The notes beneath the pieces were generated by a model, which made no database searches, had not been told where the DNA came from, and saw only the letters and a program-made list of their open reading frames with translations. Source: Acidaminococcaceae bacterium (GTDB lineage Bacteria > Bacillota > Negativicutes > Acidaminococcales > Acidaminococcaceae). Taken from it: a stretch of 9,717 nucleotides of DNA. Below are positions 1 to 6,856 of this stretch, one piece after another (positions within the stretch are counted from its first letter, which is position 1; every line of letters starts with the position of its first letter). The stretch is from the NCBI GenBank assembly GCA_003512125.1, contig DOSQ01000045.1:1-9717 (forward strand), given 5' to 3'. The translations under genes and the position numbers were made by a program.

Positions 1-159
1 TATAGCGGAGTGGATGAACTGGTATATTTCGGTACTGTATCAAAAGACAAATTCGCAAGAATTTACATTTCCTTTGTGGAAGAAAATGGATCACCGAAAG
101 TAACAGCGTTCCAGATAACCCCGGTTGAAGCACAGAAAGCCGAGCCTGCCAAAAAATAA
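1..159 (+). CDS. C-terminal end of an unrecognised protein (partial)
   Basis: The frame starting at base 1 is open for 52 codons and ends with TAA at 157-159, so this is the 3' end of a gene that begins left of the window. The visible part alternates charged and beta-branched residues (for example VYFGTVSKDKFARIYISFV), suggesting beta strands. It finishes with a short Ala/Lys/Pro/Glu-rich tail, AQKAEPAKK, probably flexible. A strong terminator follows 30 bases later, which supports this being a genuine gene end. I do not recognise the family, and no function can be given from 52 residues. Confidence 0.7.
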   Translation, partial: YSGVDELVYFGTVSKDKFARIYISFVEENGSPKVTAFQITPVEAQKAEPAKK

Positions 160-188
160 TTTGAAAAACTGAAAATGTAAATTATCAC

Positions 189-224
189 CGGACGTTCCTT
201 CCGATGGAACGTCCGATGTTTTTT
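189..224 (+). terminator. Rho-independent terminator after the first gene
   Basis: A perfect 10 bp stem, CGGACGTTCC (189-198) pairing with GGAACGTCCG (206-215), encloses a 7 nt loop. It is followed by a T tract at 219-224. It ends the transcript of the partial upstream gene and insulates the efflux pump gene downstream. Confidence 0.9.
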
Positions 225-246
225 ACATGAGTATTGTTACTGAGCG

Positions 247-275
247 TACACAACGGAAAGATTCAGTGATATAAT
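247..275 (+). promoter_or_regulatory. Sigma-A-like promoter of the MFS pump gene
   Basis: A consensus TATAAT -10 box lies at 270-275. It is preceded by an extended TGn (TGA at 267-269) and, at 17 bp spacing, by TACACA (247-252), a 4/6 match to TTGACA. The predicted transcription start near 282 leaves a leader of about 47 nt before the ATG at 329. No operator repeat is evident around it. Confidence 0.65.
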
Positions 276-328
276 TTAAATGCAGAAAAATCATTTTTGC
301 AACCTGTTTTTTTGGGAAGTGTTGCTGT

Positions 329-1513
329 ATGGAACGGTGGAAGCGTAACGTATATATATGCACACTGGCAGCTTTTATCACGTCGGTCGGCATGAGCCAG
401 CTGGCGCCTATGCTGCCGCTGTATATTCAGTCGCTTGGTGTGGAGGATACAGGCGAAGTAGCACGATGGGCCGGTATAGTCTTTGCCATGAATTTCGTCA
501 CGCTGGCCATCTTTTCACCAATCTGGGGAAGGCTTTCTGACCGGTACGGACGCAAGGTTATGTGTCTGCGAGCCGTCATCTGGCTGGCTGTTATCAACTT
601 CGGCATGGGCATGGCGCAAAACGTATACCATCTGGTGGTACTGCGCCTGCTGCAGGGAGCGCTGAGCGGCTTTCTGGCTACTGCCATTCCTCTCGTTTCC
701 TCAGAGTCTCCAACCCATCGGGCAGGTTGGGCTTTGGGGGTGTTTTATACAGGACAGATCAGTGGTACGCTGATCGGCCCGCTGCTGGGGGGGTGGTTGT
801 CGGAAACCGTAGGTTTTCGCAATACCTATTTTATAGTAGCGGGTTTCTGCTTGCTGAGCAGCCTGGCTATCATGGGAATCCATGAGACCCGAAAGTCTTT
901 CAACACAGCTGCAGTAAAAATTTCAAACCGGGACGTGTTTGGCTCTTTGCCCAAACCGAACGCGCTCTACGGTGTTTTTGTTACCACGTTTACCCTTCAG
1001 TTTTCCCTGATGTGTATTCAGCCAATCCTTACTGTGTATATTGCCGGACTGGTGCCGGAGTCGGACCACATCGCTTTGATTTCCGGAGCGGTCTTCTCCA
1101 GTGCCGGATTCGCCAGCGCTTTGTTTGGCTCACGATTAGGCTCTCTCTCCGACCGCATCGGTGCTCAGAAGGTGTTGTTCTGTTCGCTGTTGACGGCTTG
1201 TCTGGTTTCGGTTCCTCAGGCTTTTGTGACAGCTCCATGGCAACTGGGTCTGCTTCGTTTTGTACACGGTATTGCGGTAGCAGGGCTGATGCCTTCTGTG
1301 AATCACCTGATCAAAGAGTTTGTGCCTCAGGAGTTTTTGGGCCGCATGTATGGTATCAACCAGTCCTTCCAGTTTGTCGGAATGAGTACTGGCGCTGTCT
1401 TTGGCGGTTTTATTGCGGAACATTTGGGTATCCCTGTTTTGTTTTTCATGGCGGCTGCCATGCTGTTGGCCAGTGCGGGACTGTGTTATAAAGTGATTGG
1501 AACAAAAGCATAA
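329..1513 (+). CDS. Major facilitator superfamily efflux transporter, MdtG-like
   Basis: This is a 394-residue, 12-helix inner-membrane protein expected to export drugs or other small molecules in exchange for protons. Motif A of the superfamily is clear at residues 67-76 (GRLSDRYGRK), with its second-half echo at 271-281. An Arg in the LRLLQG segment (motif B, near 106) and motif C in helix 5 (GTLIGPLLGG, 146-155) mark the drug:H+ antiporter branch. Similarity to E. coli MdtG as I remember it runs end to end: the N-terminal WKRN, LPLYIQSLGV, RAGWALG, and SDRIG followed by LGLLRF. The length also matches. The ATG at 329 has GGGAAG at 314-319, nine bases upstream. It is a single-gene unit with its own promoter; no hairpin follows the stop, so some read-through into the next gene is possible. 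The substrate cannot be told from the sequence. Other readings are a PmrA- or NorA-like pump. Confidence 0.9.
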   Translation: MERWKRNVYICTLAAFITSVGMSQLAPMLPLYIQSLGVEDTGEVARWAGIVFAMNFVTLAIFSPIWGRLSDRYGRKVMCLRAVIWLAVINFGMGMAQNVYHLVVLRLLQGALSGFLATAIPLVSSESPTHRAGWALGVFYTGQISGTLIGPLLGGWLSETVGFRNTYFIVAGFCLLSSLAIMGIHETRKSFNTAAVKISNRDVFGSLPKPNALYGVFVTTFTLQFSLMCIQPILTVYIAGLVPESDHIALISGAVFSSAGFASALFGSRLGSLSDRIGAQKVLFCSLLTACLVSVPQAFVTAPWQLGLLRFVHGIAVAGLMPSVNHLIKEFVPQEFLGRMYGINQSFQFVGMSTGAVFGGFIAEHLGIPVLFFMAAAMLLASAGLCYKVIGTKA

Positions 1514-1525
1514 CAGCAAAATTCA

Positions 1526-1554
1526 ATTACATTTTCCGGGTGATGTGATATAAT
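1526..1554 (+). promoter_or_regulatory. Promoter of the small exported-protein gene
   Basis: A TATAAT -10 at 1549-1554 with extended TGn (TGA, 1546-1548) lies 17 bp downstream of ATTACA (1526-1531), a 4/6 -35. A second TATAAT at 1615-1620 has only a weak TGTTGT at the right distance (1592-1597) and could be an additional start. The leader from the first promoter would be about 98 nt. Confidence 0.55.
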
Positions 1555-1658
1555 AATTGCGTATTTAATCTCATGACATGGTCTGCAAAAATGTTGTGTC
1601 ATTAGATGCAGATATATAATTCACGTTTGTATTTCAAAAATATTCTGGGGGAAGTAAA

Positions 1659-2096
1659 ATGAAAAAGATTTTTATTCTTTGTGCGTTGCTTGTTACGTTA
1701 TTTGCATCTGTGTGCGGTGCGGAACCGGTATCAAATTACTGTAAGCTGGATCAGAGCAAGTGGTTGTGGCTCAGTTCTACGGATTACCAGGGAACATTTT
1801 TTGATTATACGTCTGTAGAAACAGTTCCCGGAAAAAATGAAAAAAAAGTATGGGTCTGCACTTACACGTGGGTGGATGATGCTTTAGGCAAAGGTATGCA
1901 CTATGTGTACGTGAAGTACGGTATTAACTATGATAATTATACGGCTTATATGGAAAAGGGCGCAGTGCAGGATGAGAATCTGAATACGGTTAAGTCCTAT
2001 GACAAACTGAAATACAATCCGCAGCCCATCAAACAGGGAACCGTGCTGGATCGTCTGGCCCAGCGGGTGAAGACCTTAGGGAATGGAGATAAGTGA
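1659..2096 (+). CDS. Small exported protein of unknown function
   Basis: This 145-residue protein has a textbook signal peptide: MKK, then a hydrophobic core at residues 4-17. Cleavage is likely by signal peptidase I after Ala21 (VCGA|EP). A lipobox reading at Cys19 was considered, but the residue before it is Val, which does not fit. The mature part (about 124 residues) is rich in Tyr, Trp and Lys and looks like an all-beta domain. It carries two Cys (28 and 67) that could form a disulfide. The opening WLWLSSTDYQGTFFDYTSV recalls the small secreted proteins of the surface-adhesin E-like group, in which a Trp-rich strand leads into a Tyr/Asp strand; that resemblance is a weak recollection. 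The ATG at 1659 has a strong GGGGGAAG at 1647-1654. It has its own promoter and terminator, so it is monocistronic. Its codons are more A/T-rich than those of the genes to its right. Confidence 0.8.
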   Translation: MKKIFILCALLVTLFASVCGAEPVSNYCKLDQSKWLWLSSTDYQGTFFDYTSVETVPGKNEKKVWVCTYTWVDDALGKGMHYVYVKYGINYDNYTAYMEKGAVQDENLNTVKSYDKLKYNPQPIKQGTVLDRLAQRVKTLGNGDK

Positions 2097-2111
2097 GATA
2101 ATTTTTTTTAA

Positions 2112-2150
2112 TCCCGGATGCATGATGAAAGTGCATTCGGGAATTGTTTT
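2112..2150 (+). terminator. Rho-independent terminator after the small exported-protein gene
   Basis: An 11 bp stem (2112-2122 with 2132-2142, one G-T pair at 2117/2137) closes a 9 nt loop and is followed by TTGTTTTATT. It lies 15 bases past the stop codon. Confidence 0.85.
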
Positions 2151-2226
2151 ATTAATATGTTCCTTGTATAAACAGGATGATGTTCGCAGATACTTTTCCT
2201 GATAAGGTGTTTTTTATAAAAACATG

Positions 2227-2255
2227 TGCACAAATAATGTGATTTAATGTATAAT
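2227..2255 (+). promoter_or_regulatory. Promoter of the fructose-bisphosphatase gene
   Basis: A perfect TATAAT (2250-2255) is placed 17 bp after TGCACA (2227-2232), which matches TTGACA at four positions. Transcription would begin near 2262, giving a leader of about 127 nt before the chosen ATG. Confidence 0.6.
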
Positions 2256-2364
2256 ATATATAACAAATAAGACGCTGCATTGTACTTTATTTATTCGGCC
2301 CTGTGAGTGTCGCCGGTATAAGTGTCCGGGTTTTTGAAGGCGGCAGGAGAAAGGGCAGAGCATT

Positions 2365-2391
2365 TTGCGAAAGGTGGGGCGAAACGTTATG
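2365..2391 (+). promoter_or_regulatory. Competing start codons and ribosome binding site of fbp
   Basis: Three in-frame starts lie close together: TTG at 2365, GTG at 2374 and ATG at 2389 (with another ATG at 2395). The purine-rich AAGGTGGGG (2371-2379) ends nine bases before the ATG at 2389, a good Shine-Dalgarno distance. The TTG has only AAGGGC (2351-2356) eight bases ahead. The ATG at 2389 is preferred; choosing TTG adds eight residues. Confidence 0.6.
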
Positions 2392-4293
2392 GAAATGCAC
2401 AACTGGTCTGAGGAACATAAAAAATGTCTGGAATTGCTGGCGAGGCAGTTCCCTACCCAGGAAGCAACGGTAACGGAGATCATCAATCTGCAGGCCATCA
2501 TCAACCTGCCCAAGGGAACGGAACATTTCATGAGCGACCTGCATGGGGAGTACGAAGCCTTTTACCACATTTTGAACAACAGTTCCGGAGTCATCCGGGA
2601 AAAGGTGGACATGCTGTTCACCGATAGCATGAATGACCGGGAACGCAAAAATCTCTGTACCCTTATTTATTATCCCAAAGAAAAACTGGATATGCTTGTG
2701 GAAGTGGGCCTGATATCGGAGACCTGGGGCAAGACTACCCTCCGCCGTCTGCTGCGGCTGGCTAAGCTGCTGTCTTCCAAGTACACCCGGTCCAAGGTTC
2801 GTAAGGCCATGCCGGAAGGGTTCCGTTATGTGCTGGATGAGTTGCTCCATGCCCAGCCGGACGAAGACCAGAACCGGTATGTGTATCATGCCAAAATCCT
2901 GGATACCATCTGGGAGACCGGCAGCTTCCGTCCTTTTGTGTATGCGCTCACCTCTCTGATTAAACGGCTGGCGGTGGATCACCTGCATATTGTTGGCGAC
3001 ATTTATGACAGGGGGCCCTATGCCCATAAGATTATGGACCAGTTAATGAAGCACCATTCCGTGGACATCCAGTGGGGCAACCACGATGTACTGTGGATGG
3101 GGGCGGCGGCGGGCAGCGTGCCCTGCATCATCAACGTGATCCGTAATAACGTACGCTATAACAACTGGGAAATTCTGGAAAACGGGTACGGCATCAGCAT
3201 GCGCGACTTTGTGACCTTCGCAGCGGAGAATTACCAGAAGAAAGAAAGCAAAAACGCTCTGGTAAAAGCAATCAACGTGATGCTGTTTAAGGCGGAAGGC
3301 CAGGCCATGCTGCGGCATCCGGAATTTAAGATGGCAGACCGGCTGCTGTTTGATAAAATTGACCCGGTGAAGGGCATCGCTACCCTGTACGATGGGAAAA
3401 AGTATGAAATGAACACTACGGACTTTCCTACGTACGACCCGGAACATCCGTATGACTATTCGCCGGAAGAGGCCAAAATCATTGAAGACTGGCAGTGGGA
3501 TTTCCTGCATAGCGAGGCCCTGCAGCGGCATATGGACTTTTTCTTCAGCCACGGCTCATTGTACAAGGTCATGAACGGCAACCTGATGTTCCACGGCGGC
3601 CTGCCTATGCACGAAGACGGCAGCTTCCGGGAGATCCGGCTGCGGGGGAAGACCCTGAAAGGCCGGGCCTATATGGACTGGGTGGATCACCTGAGCCGTA
3701 TCTGCTATCGGCGGCGTAAGCTGGAGGACCAGGACTTCTTCTGGTTCCTGTGGATCCATCCGGATTCTCCGGTGACCGGGCGTACGATCAAGACCTTTGA
3801 GCGCAGTTACATTGATGACGAAAGTACCTGGCCGGAACCTCAGGATCCGTATTACAAGCTGCACCGGAAGAAGGAAATCTGCGAAAAGGTGCTGCACGAG
3901 TTTGGGTTAGATTCCCCGCAATCCCACATCATCAACGGGCACACGCCGGTGAAGGTGGCCCAGGGGGATACCCCGGTACGGGCAGGCGGCAAGGAAATCT
4001 GCATTGACGGCGGCTTCTGCAAGGCGTACCAGAAATCCACCGGCATCGCGGGCTATACGCTGATCTTCAATTCCCACGGCATCCGCATCAAGGCTCATTA
4101 TCCCTTCCAGGATATTGAGCACGTTCTCACTACCAACGCGGACATCGACTCCGTCACCACCCAGGTGGAGATGGAACCCAAGCGCGTGATGATCGGTGAC
4201 ACGGATAACGGACAGAATTTAAAACAGCAGATCGCCGACCTGACGGATCTGCTGAAGGCATACAGAGACGGAAAGATTATGGAGAAAAGATAA
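2389..4293 (+). CDS. fbp: Fructose-1,6-bisphosphatase, class III
   Basis: This cytosolic enzyme hydrolyses fructose 1,6-bisphosphate to fructose 6-phosphate and phosphate, the committed step of gluconeogenesis. The class III form is a calcineurin-like metallophosphatase typical of Bacillota. From the ATG at 2389 it has 634 residues, in the usual size range. The N-terminal block TEIINLQAIINLPKGTEHF is characteristic of the family. Metal ligands appear in order: SDLHGE (Asp50, His52), GDIYDRG (203-209), GNHD (230-233), an HGG at 402-404, NGHTP (516-520) and DGGF (540-543). All core motifs are intact, so it should be active. It is transcribed alone from the promoter at 2227-2255 behind a leader of about 130 nt. 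It converges with the radical SAM gene, leaving only 19 bases between the two stop codons and no clear terminator. An alternative start at TTG 2365 is discussed separately. Confidence 0.95.
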   Translation: MEMHNWSEEHKKCLELLARQFPTQEATVTEIINLQAIINLPKGTEHFMSDLHGEYEAFYHILNNSSGVIREKVDMLFTDSMNDRERKNLCTLIYYPKEKLDMLVEVGLISETWGKTTLRRLLRLAKLLSSKYTRSKVRKAMPEGFRYVLDELLHAQPDEDQNRYVYHAKILDTIWETGSFRPFVYALTSLIKRLAVDHLHIVGDIYDRGPYAHKIMDQLMKHHSVDIQWGNHDVLWMGAAAGSVPCIINVIRNNVRYNNWEILENGYGISMRDFVTFAAENYQKKESKNALVKAINVMLFKAEGQAMLRHPEFKMADRLLFDKIDPVKGIATLYDGKKYEMNTTDFPTYDPEHPYDYSPEEAKIIEDWQWDFLHSEALQRHMDFFFSHGSLYKVMNGNLMFHGGLPMHEDGSFREIRLRGKTLKGRAYMDWVDHLSRICYRRRKLEDQDFFWFLWIHPDSPVTGRTIKTFERSYIDDESTWPEPQDPYYKLHRKKEICEKVLHEFGLDSPQSHIINGHTPVKVAQGDTPVRAGGKEICIDGGFCKAYQKSTGIAGYTLIFNSHGIRIKAHYPFQDIEHVLTTNADIDSVTTQVEMEPKRVMIGDTDNGQNLKQQIADLTDLLKAYRDGKIMEKR

Positions 4294-4312
4294 GGAATTA
4301 ACCAGCGGTTCC

Positions 4313-5140
4313 TTAACAATTTCCTGTATAAACATATGTTAAATAGTTGCGCGCTACGTCTGCCAGCCGGTACACCCGGGCGGCAGGCGTTTCATTTCTG
4401 TCCACCATATTCCAGCGGGGGAAGAACTTGCTGACATGCAACGGAATGTCCGGAGACAGGCCGGCAATCCATCGGGCGATGACTTCCATTTCTTCCGGGC
4501 TGTCGTTTTCTTTGGGGACAATCAGTGTTGTCAGTTCCACGTGGGCGGTTTTGCACGCTTCGGTGATAAATGCTTTCACCATGTCCAGATTACCGCCCAG
4601 CTTTTTGTACCATGCCGGAGTGAAACCTTTCAGGTCAATGTTGTATGCGTCCACGATGCCTGCAAGATTTTTTGCGATTTCCACAGAAAAGTTCCCGTTG
4701 GTGACCACCACGTTTTTCTGCCCATTGCTATGTACAAGCTTACCGGTGTCACGGATAAATTCCCAGCTTAACAGCGGCTCGTTGTAAGTAAAGGCGACAC
4801 CGATGTTGTTGCGAAATTTCAGTTCCAGTGCTTTGGCCGCGATTTGTTCCGGCGTGGCGATGACAGGCTGGAACGCGTCGCGCCCATATTGGGAAATGGT
4901 AAAGTTCTGGCAGAAGGGGCAACGCAGGTTGCAGCCGTAACTGCCCAAAGAGAGAATGGTTGTGCCGGGATAAAAACGGTTTAACGGTTTCTTTTCGATA
5001 GGATCCAGGGCAAGTGAGGTCAGGAACCCATAATTGCCGCAGACATTTTTACCGTCTTTCAGCGTGCGGACGCGGCAGAAGCCCGTCTTGCCTTCCTGCA
5101 ACTGGCAGTGGTGATGACAGTAAGGACAGGTGTATGACAT
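4313..5140 (-). CDS. amrS: AmmeMemoRadiSam system radical SAM enzyme
   Basis: This is a 275-residue radical S-adenosylmethionine protein. The [4Fe-4S] site is C70-x3-C74-x2-C77 (CNLRCPFC), and the surrounding DPIEKKPLNRFYPG and SLGSYGCNLRCPFCQN are hallmarks of the AmmeMemoRadiSam branch. These were long annotated as pyruvate formate-lyase-activating-like enzymes. Four N-terminal Cys (5, 8, 12, 22) form the conserved CxxCxxxC...C metal-knuckle-like block. TYNEP (about 117-121), VVTNGN and the NIDLKGF strand follow the radical SAM barrel. The ATG at 5140 has GAGGAG eight bases upstream (complement of 5149-5154); an upstream in-frame extension to 5194 lacks such support. It lies 84 bases after the LigB-AMMECR1 gene on the same strand and is probably cotranscribed. 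It ends at YVYTGNC, without the Cys-rich tail I recall in longer relatives. The substrate is unknown as far as I know. Confidence 0.88.
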   Translation of the reverse strand: MSYTCPYCHHHCQLQEGKTGFCRVRTLKDGKNVCGNYGFLTSLALDPIEKKPLNRFYPGTTILSLGSYGCNLRCPFCQNFTISQYGRDAFQPVIATPEQIAAKALELKFRNNIGVAFTYNEPLLSWEFIRDTGKLVHSNGQKNVVVTNGNFSVEIAKNLAGIVDAYNIDLKGFTPAWYKKLGGNLDMVKAFITEACKTAHVELTTLIVPKENDSPEEMEVIARWIAGLSPDIPLHVSKFFPRWNMVDRNETPAARVYRLADVARNYLTYVYTGNC

Positions 5141-5224
5141 GATTGTTACTCCTCGTGTGTAAAACCGGTAAAGGTCACGATGTGAAGGCGGCATCTGCAG
5201 GATGCTTCTCCGCTTTATAAAAAA
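5141..5224 (-). other. Intergenic spacer inside the AmmeMemoRadiSam operon, with small hairpin
   Basis: The 84 bases between the two minus-strand genes contain a short inverted repeat, GCATC and GATGC around TGCAG (near 5190-5205), with no T tract in the reading direction. It does not look like a terminator, so cotranscription is expected. The GAGGAG ribosome binding site of the radical SAM gene lies at 5149-5154. Confidence 0.4.
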
Positions 5225-6616
5225 TTAGAAATGCCGTATTACTTCAAAGCGCTTCAGTTCACATCCGCTTTCTTCCGGACGGATGCCTGCTTTCTGTCTG
5301 GCGATATCAATCTGCTGTTCGATAGTATCCACGCCGGGCAGGTTGGGCAGCAGCAGACCGCTGCGGCTGCCTTTGGTCACCAGCACACCGTACCGTTTTA
5401 CGTCCAGCTGGGCCGGGGAGCTGATGGGTTCCATGGGTCCCAGCACATCCACGCTGTATTCAAGTTCTTCCAGTTCGTCAGGCAGCACCGGGGTGAAACG
5501 GGGGTCGCGGCTGCAGGCGGAAATGGCGTTGTGCCGGATCTCTTCCGCTACGTTGTCGTACATGGGGCCGATGGTGCCGATGCAGCCCCGCAACGCGCCG
5601 CGGATCTTTAACGAAACAAACACGCCGGCTTTCTGCGCTGTCATCTCCGGGGTAATATGCTGCGGGGAACGCAGGTAGCCGCCTTTGCTTTTTACGTAAT
5701 GTTCAATGACTTCTCTTGCCAGCTTCACATAGTCGTCTTCTCTGGCCAGCCGTTCTGCTTTCATCCTGCCCCGGATCACGTCATAGGCATTCAGGAAGTG
5801 CCGGCTTTCATCCGGACCGGCCGGGGTGAACAGGGTAATGCCGTAACCCACGCCGAAGGGCCCTTCGTAGCTTAACTTTTCCGCTTTCACTGCCAGCCCG
5901 TCCAGAGCGCCGGCCATTAAAACGAAAGAGCGGTGACCGCATTCGGCGGCTTCTTCCAGAAATGTATCGTTAAAGGAAAACAGTTCAGCAAAGTTACCGT
6001 TTCCCATCACGTCCATAATCTTTTTATCATATTCGGGACCTGCGGGGTTAAAACCGTAAGGACCGCTTTTTGTGAGTTTATGGGACAGGTCGCCGCTGGC
6101 GATCCAGGCGATTTTCCGCCCCAGCTTTTCTGCGGTTTCCGCAATGAGCATGCCCACCCGGTAATGCTCTTTCAGAGAGAAACCGGAAAGGGCCAGCCGT
6201 ACGATTTTGCAGGTTTTGCAGTACTTGGCAAGAAAATACAGGGGTACCATGGTTCCGTGGTCCAGTTCCGGCTGCCGGTTGCCCAGGGTGCCTGCAGGGA
6301 TGCCTGCCTTTTTGGCGGCAACATCAATGGCGTTCACCAGTTCTTCATCGTAAGCTACGGTAAATTTAACCTGGGGCGCGCCAAACTGGGCCATGGTCCC
6401 TTTTGCGGAGGCACCCGGTGAAACATGAAAGTAATCGGAGTACAAAATGGAATGGGGACTGGAAATGATGACCGTGTCCGGCTGCAGTTCCGCTATGAAT
6501 TTTGCGGCAGTTTCAAATGCGTCGATGGTGGATTGGATACGTTTTTCTTCTCCGTGGCCTACTTCCGGAAGGATCAGGGGCGGATGGGGGACCTGTACTG
6601 CGCCGAGGATTGACAT
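5225..6616 (-). CDS. AmmeMemoRadiSam system LigB (MEMO-like)-AMMECR1 fusion protein
   Basis: This 463-residue protein has two domains. Residues 1 to about 265 are a LigB/MEMO-fold domain (class III extradiol dioxygenase superfamily). Candidate metal or active-site residues are His11 (VPHPPL), His55 (SSPHS), His120 (LDHGTMVPLYF), the SGDLSH block ending at His179, and the acidic EEAAECGH segment at 221-228. Residues from about 290 to 463 are an AMMECR1 domain with its signature LRGCIGTI at 342-349 and the downstream SACSRDPRFTP. The two halves correspond to components B and A of the AmmeMemoRadiSam set, and component C, the radical SAM enzyme, is the next gene. Proximity and fusion imply a shared product or modification. 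The reaction is not established, and dioxygenase activity should not be assumed in a likely anaerobe. The ATG at 6616 has AAAGGAG eight bases upstream (complement of 6625-6631). The length is normal for the fused form, and both domains look intact. Confidence 0.9.
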   Translation of the reverse strand: MSILGAVQVPHPPLILPEVGHGEEKRIQSTIDAFETAAKFIAELQPDTVIISSPHSILYSDYFHVSPGASAKGTMAQFGAPQVKFTVAYDEELVNAIDVAAKKAGIPAGTLGNRQPELDHGTMVPLYFLAKYCKTCKIVRLALSGFSLKEHYRVGMLIAETAEKLGRKIAWIASGDLSHKLTKSGPYGFNPAGPEYDKKIMDVMGNGNFAELFSFNDTFLEEAAECGHRSFVLMAGALDGLAVKAEKLSYEGPFGVGYGITLFTPAGPDESRHFLNAYDVIRGRMKAERLAREDDYVKLAREVIEHYVKSKGGYLRSPQHITPEMTAQKAGVFVSLKIRGALRGCIGTIGPMYDNVAEEIRHNAISACSRDPRFTPVLPDELEELEYSVDVLGPMEPISSPAQLDVKRYGVLVTKGSRSGLLLPNLPGVDTIEQQIDIARQKAGIRPEESGCELKRFEVIRHF

Positions 6617-6745
6617 GATGAGGACTCCTTTCTGAATTGCGGTTTATCAGTCAGATGCTCTGCCTGAATCTGTGGCGGATTTGGTGAATTTAAAACAACG
6701 GAAAACATTACAAGCATTACTGTGTAACTGTTCTTTCTACCATAT

Positions 6746-6751
6746 ATTATA
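6746..6751 (-). promoter_or_regulatory. Probable -10 box of the AmmeMemoRadiSam operon
   Basis: Read on the minus strand, 6751-6746 is TATAAT, and the transcript would begin near 6739, about 120 nt before the ATG at 6616. The hexamer at the -35 position (complement of 6769-6774, ATACGT) is poor, so the promoter may need an activator or be weak. It is almost back to back with the ATPase-like gene promoter. Confidence 0.45.
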
Positions 6752-6782
6752 CAGCAAAATGCGAAGAAACGTATCAGCAAAA

Positions 6783-6811
6783 TTGACAAGAAATGTTTGC
6801 CTTGTTAAGAT
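6783..6811 (+). promoter_or_regulatory. Promoter of the P-type ATPase-like gene
   Basis: A perfect TTGACA (6783-6788) is followed after 17 bp by TAAGAT (6806-6811), with an extended TGn element (TGT at 6803-6805). The start of transcription near 6818 rules out the GTG at 6821 as a sensible start and supports the ATG at 6857, with a leader of about 39 nt. Confidence 0.75.
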
Positions 6812-6856
6812 TAATATGAAGTGAATCACCATACTAAAATTCGGAGCCTTGTGTGC

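Noticed and set aside
1659..1721. Lipoprotein signal in the small exported protein
   Set aside because: The residues before Cys19 are A-S-V. Val directly before the Cys does not fit a lipobox, while VCGA|EP suits signal peptidase I.
2287..3027. A 246-codon minus-strand open frame under the fbp gene start
   Set aside because: It is antisense to the conserved N-terminal half of the bisphosphatase, and its product has no recognisable domain.
4294..4312. Terminator between the convergent fbp and radical SAM genes
   Set aside because: Only a weak bulged repeat (GGAA...GGTTCC) is present, with no T tract on either strand.
5141..5194. N-terminal extension of the radical SAM protein to 5194
   Set aside because: The ATG at 5140 has a strong GAGGAG eight bases upstream, and its protein begins right at the conserved Cys block. 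The extension encodes unremarkable sequence.
5933..6421. A 162-codon plus-strand open frame within the LigB-AMMECR1 gene
   Set aside because: It is antisense to well-conserved LigB motifs and shows no start signals or family features.
6821..6856. N-terminal extension of the ATPase-like protein starting at GTG 6821
   Set aside because: The promoter at 6783-6811 puts the transcript start at about 6818, leaving no room for a ribosome binding site. The ATG at 6857 has CGGAG at the right distance.
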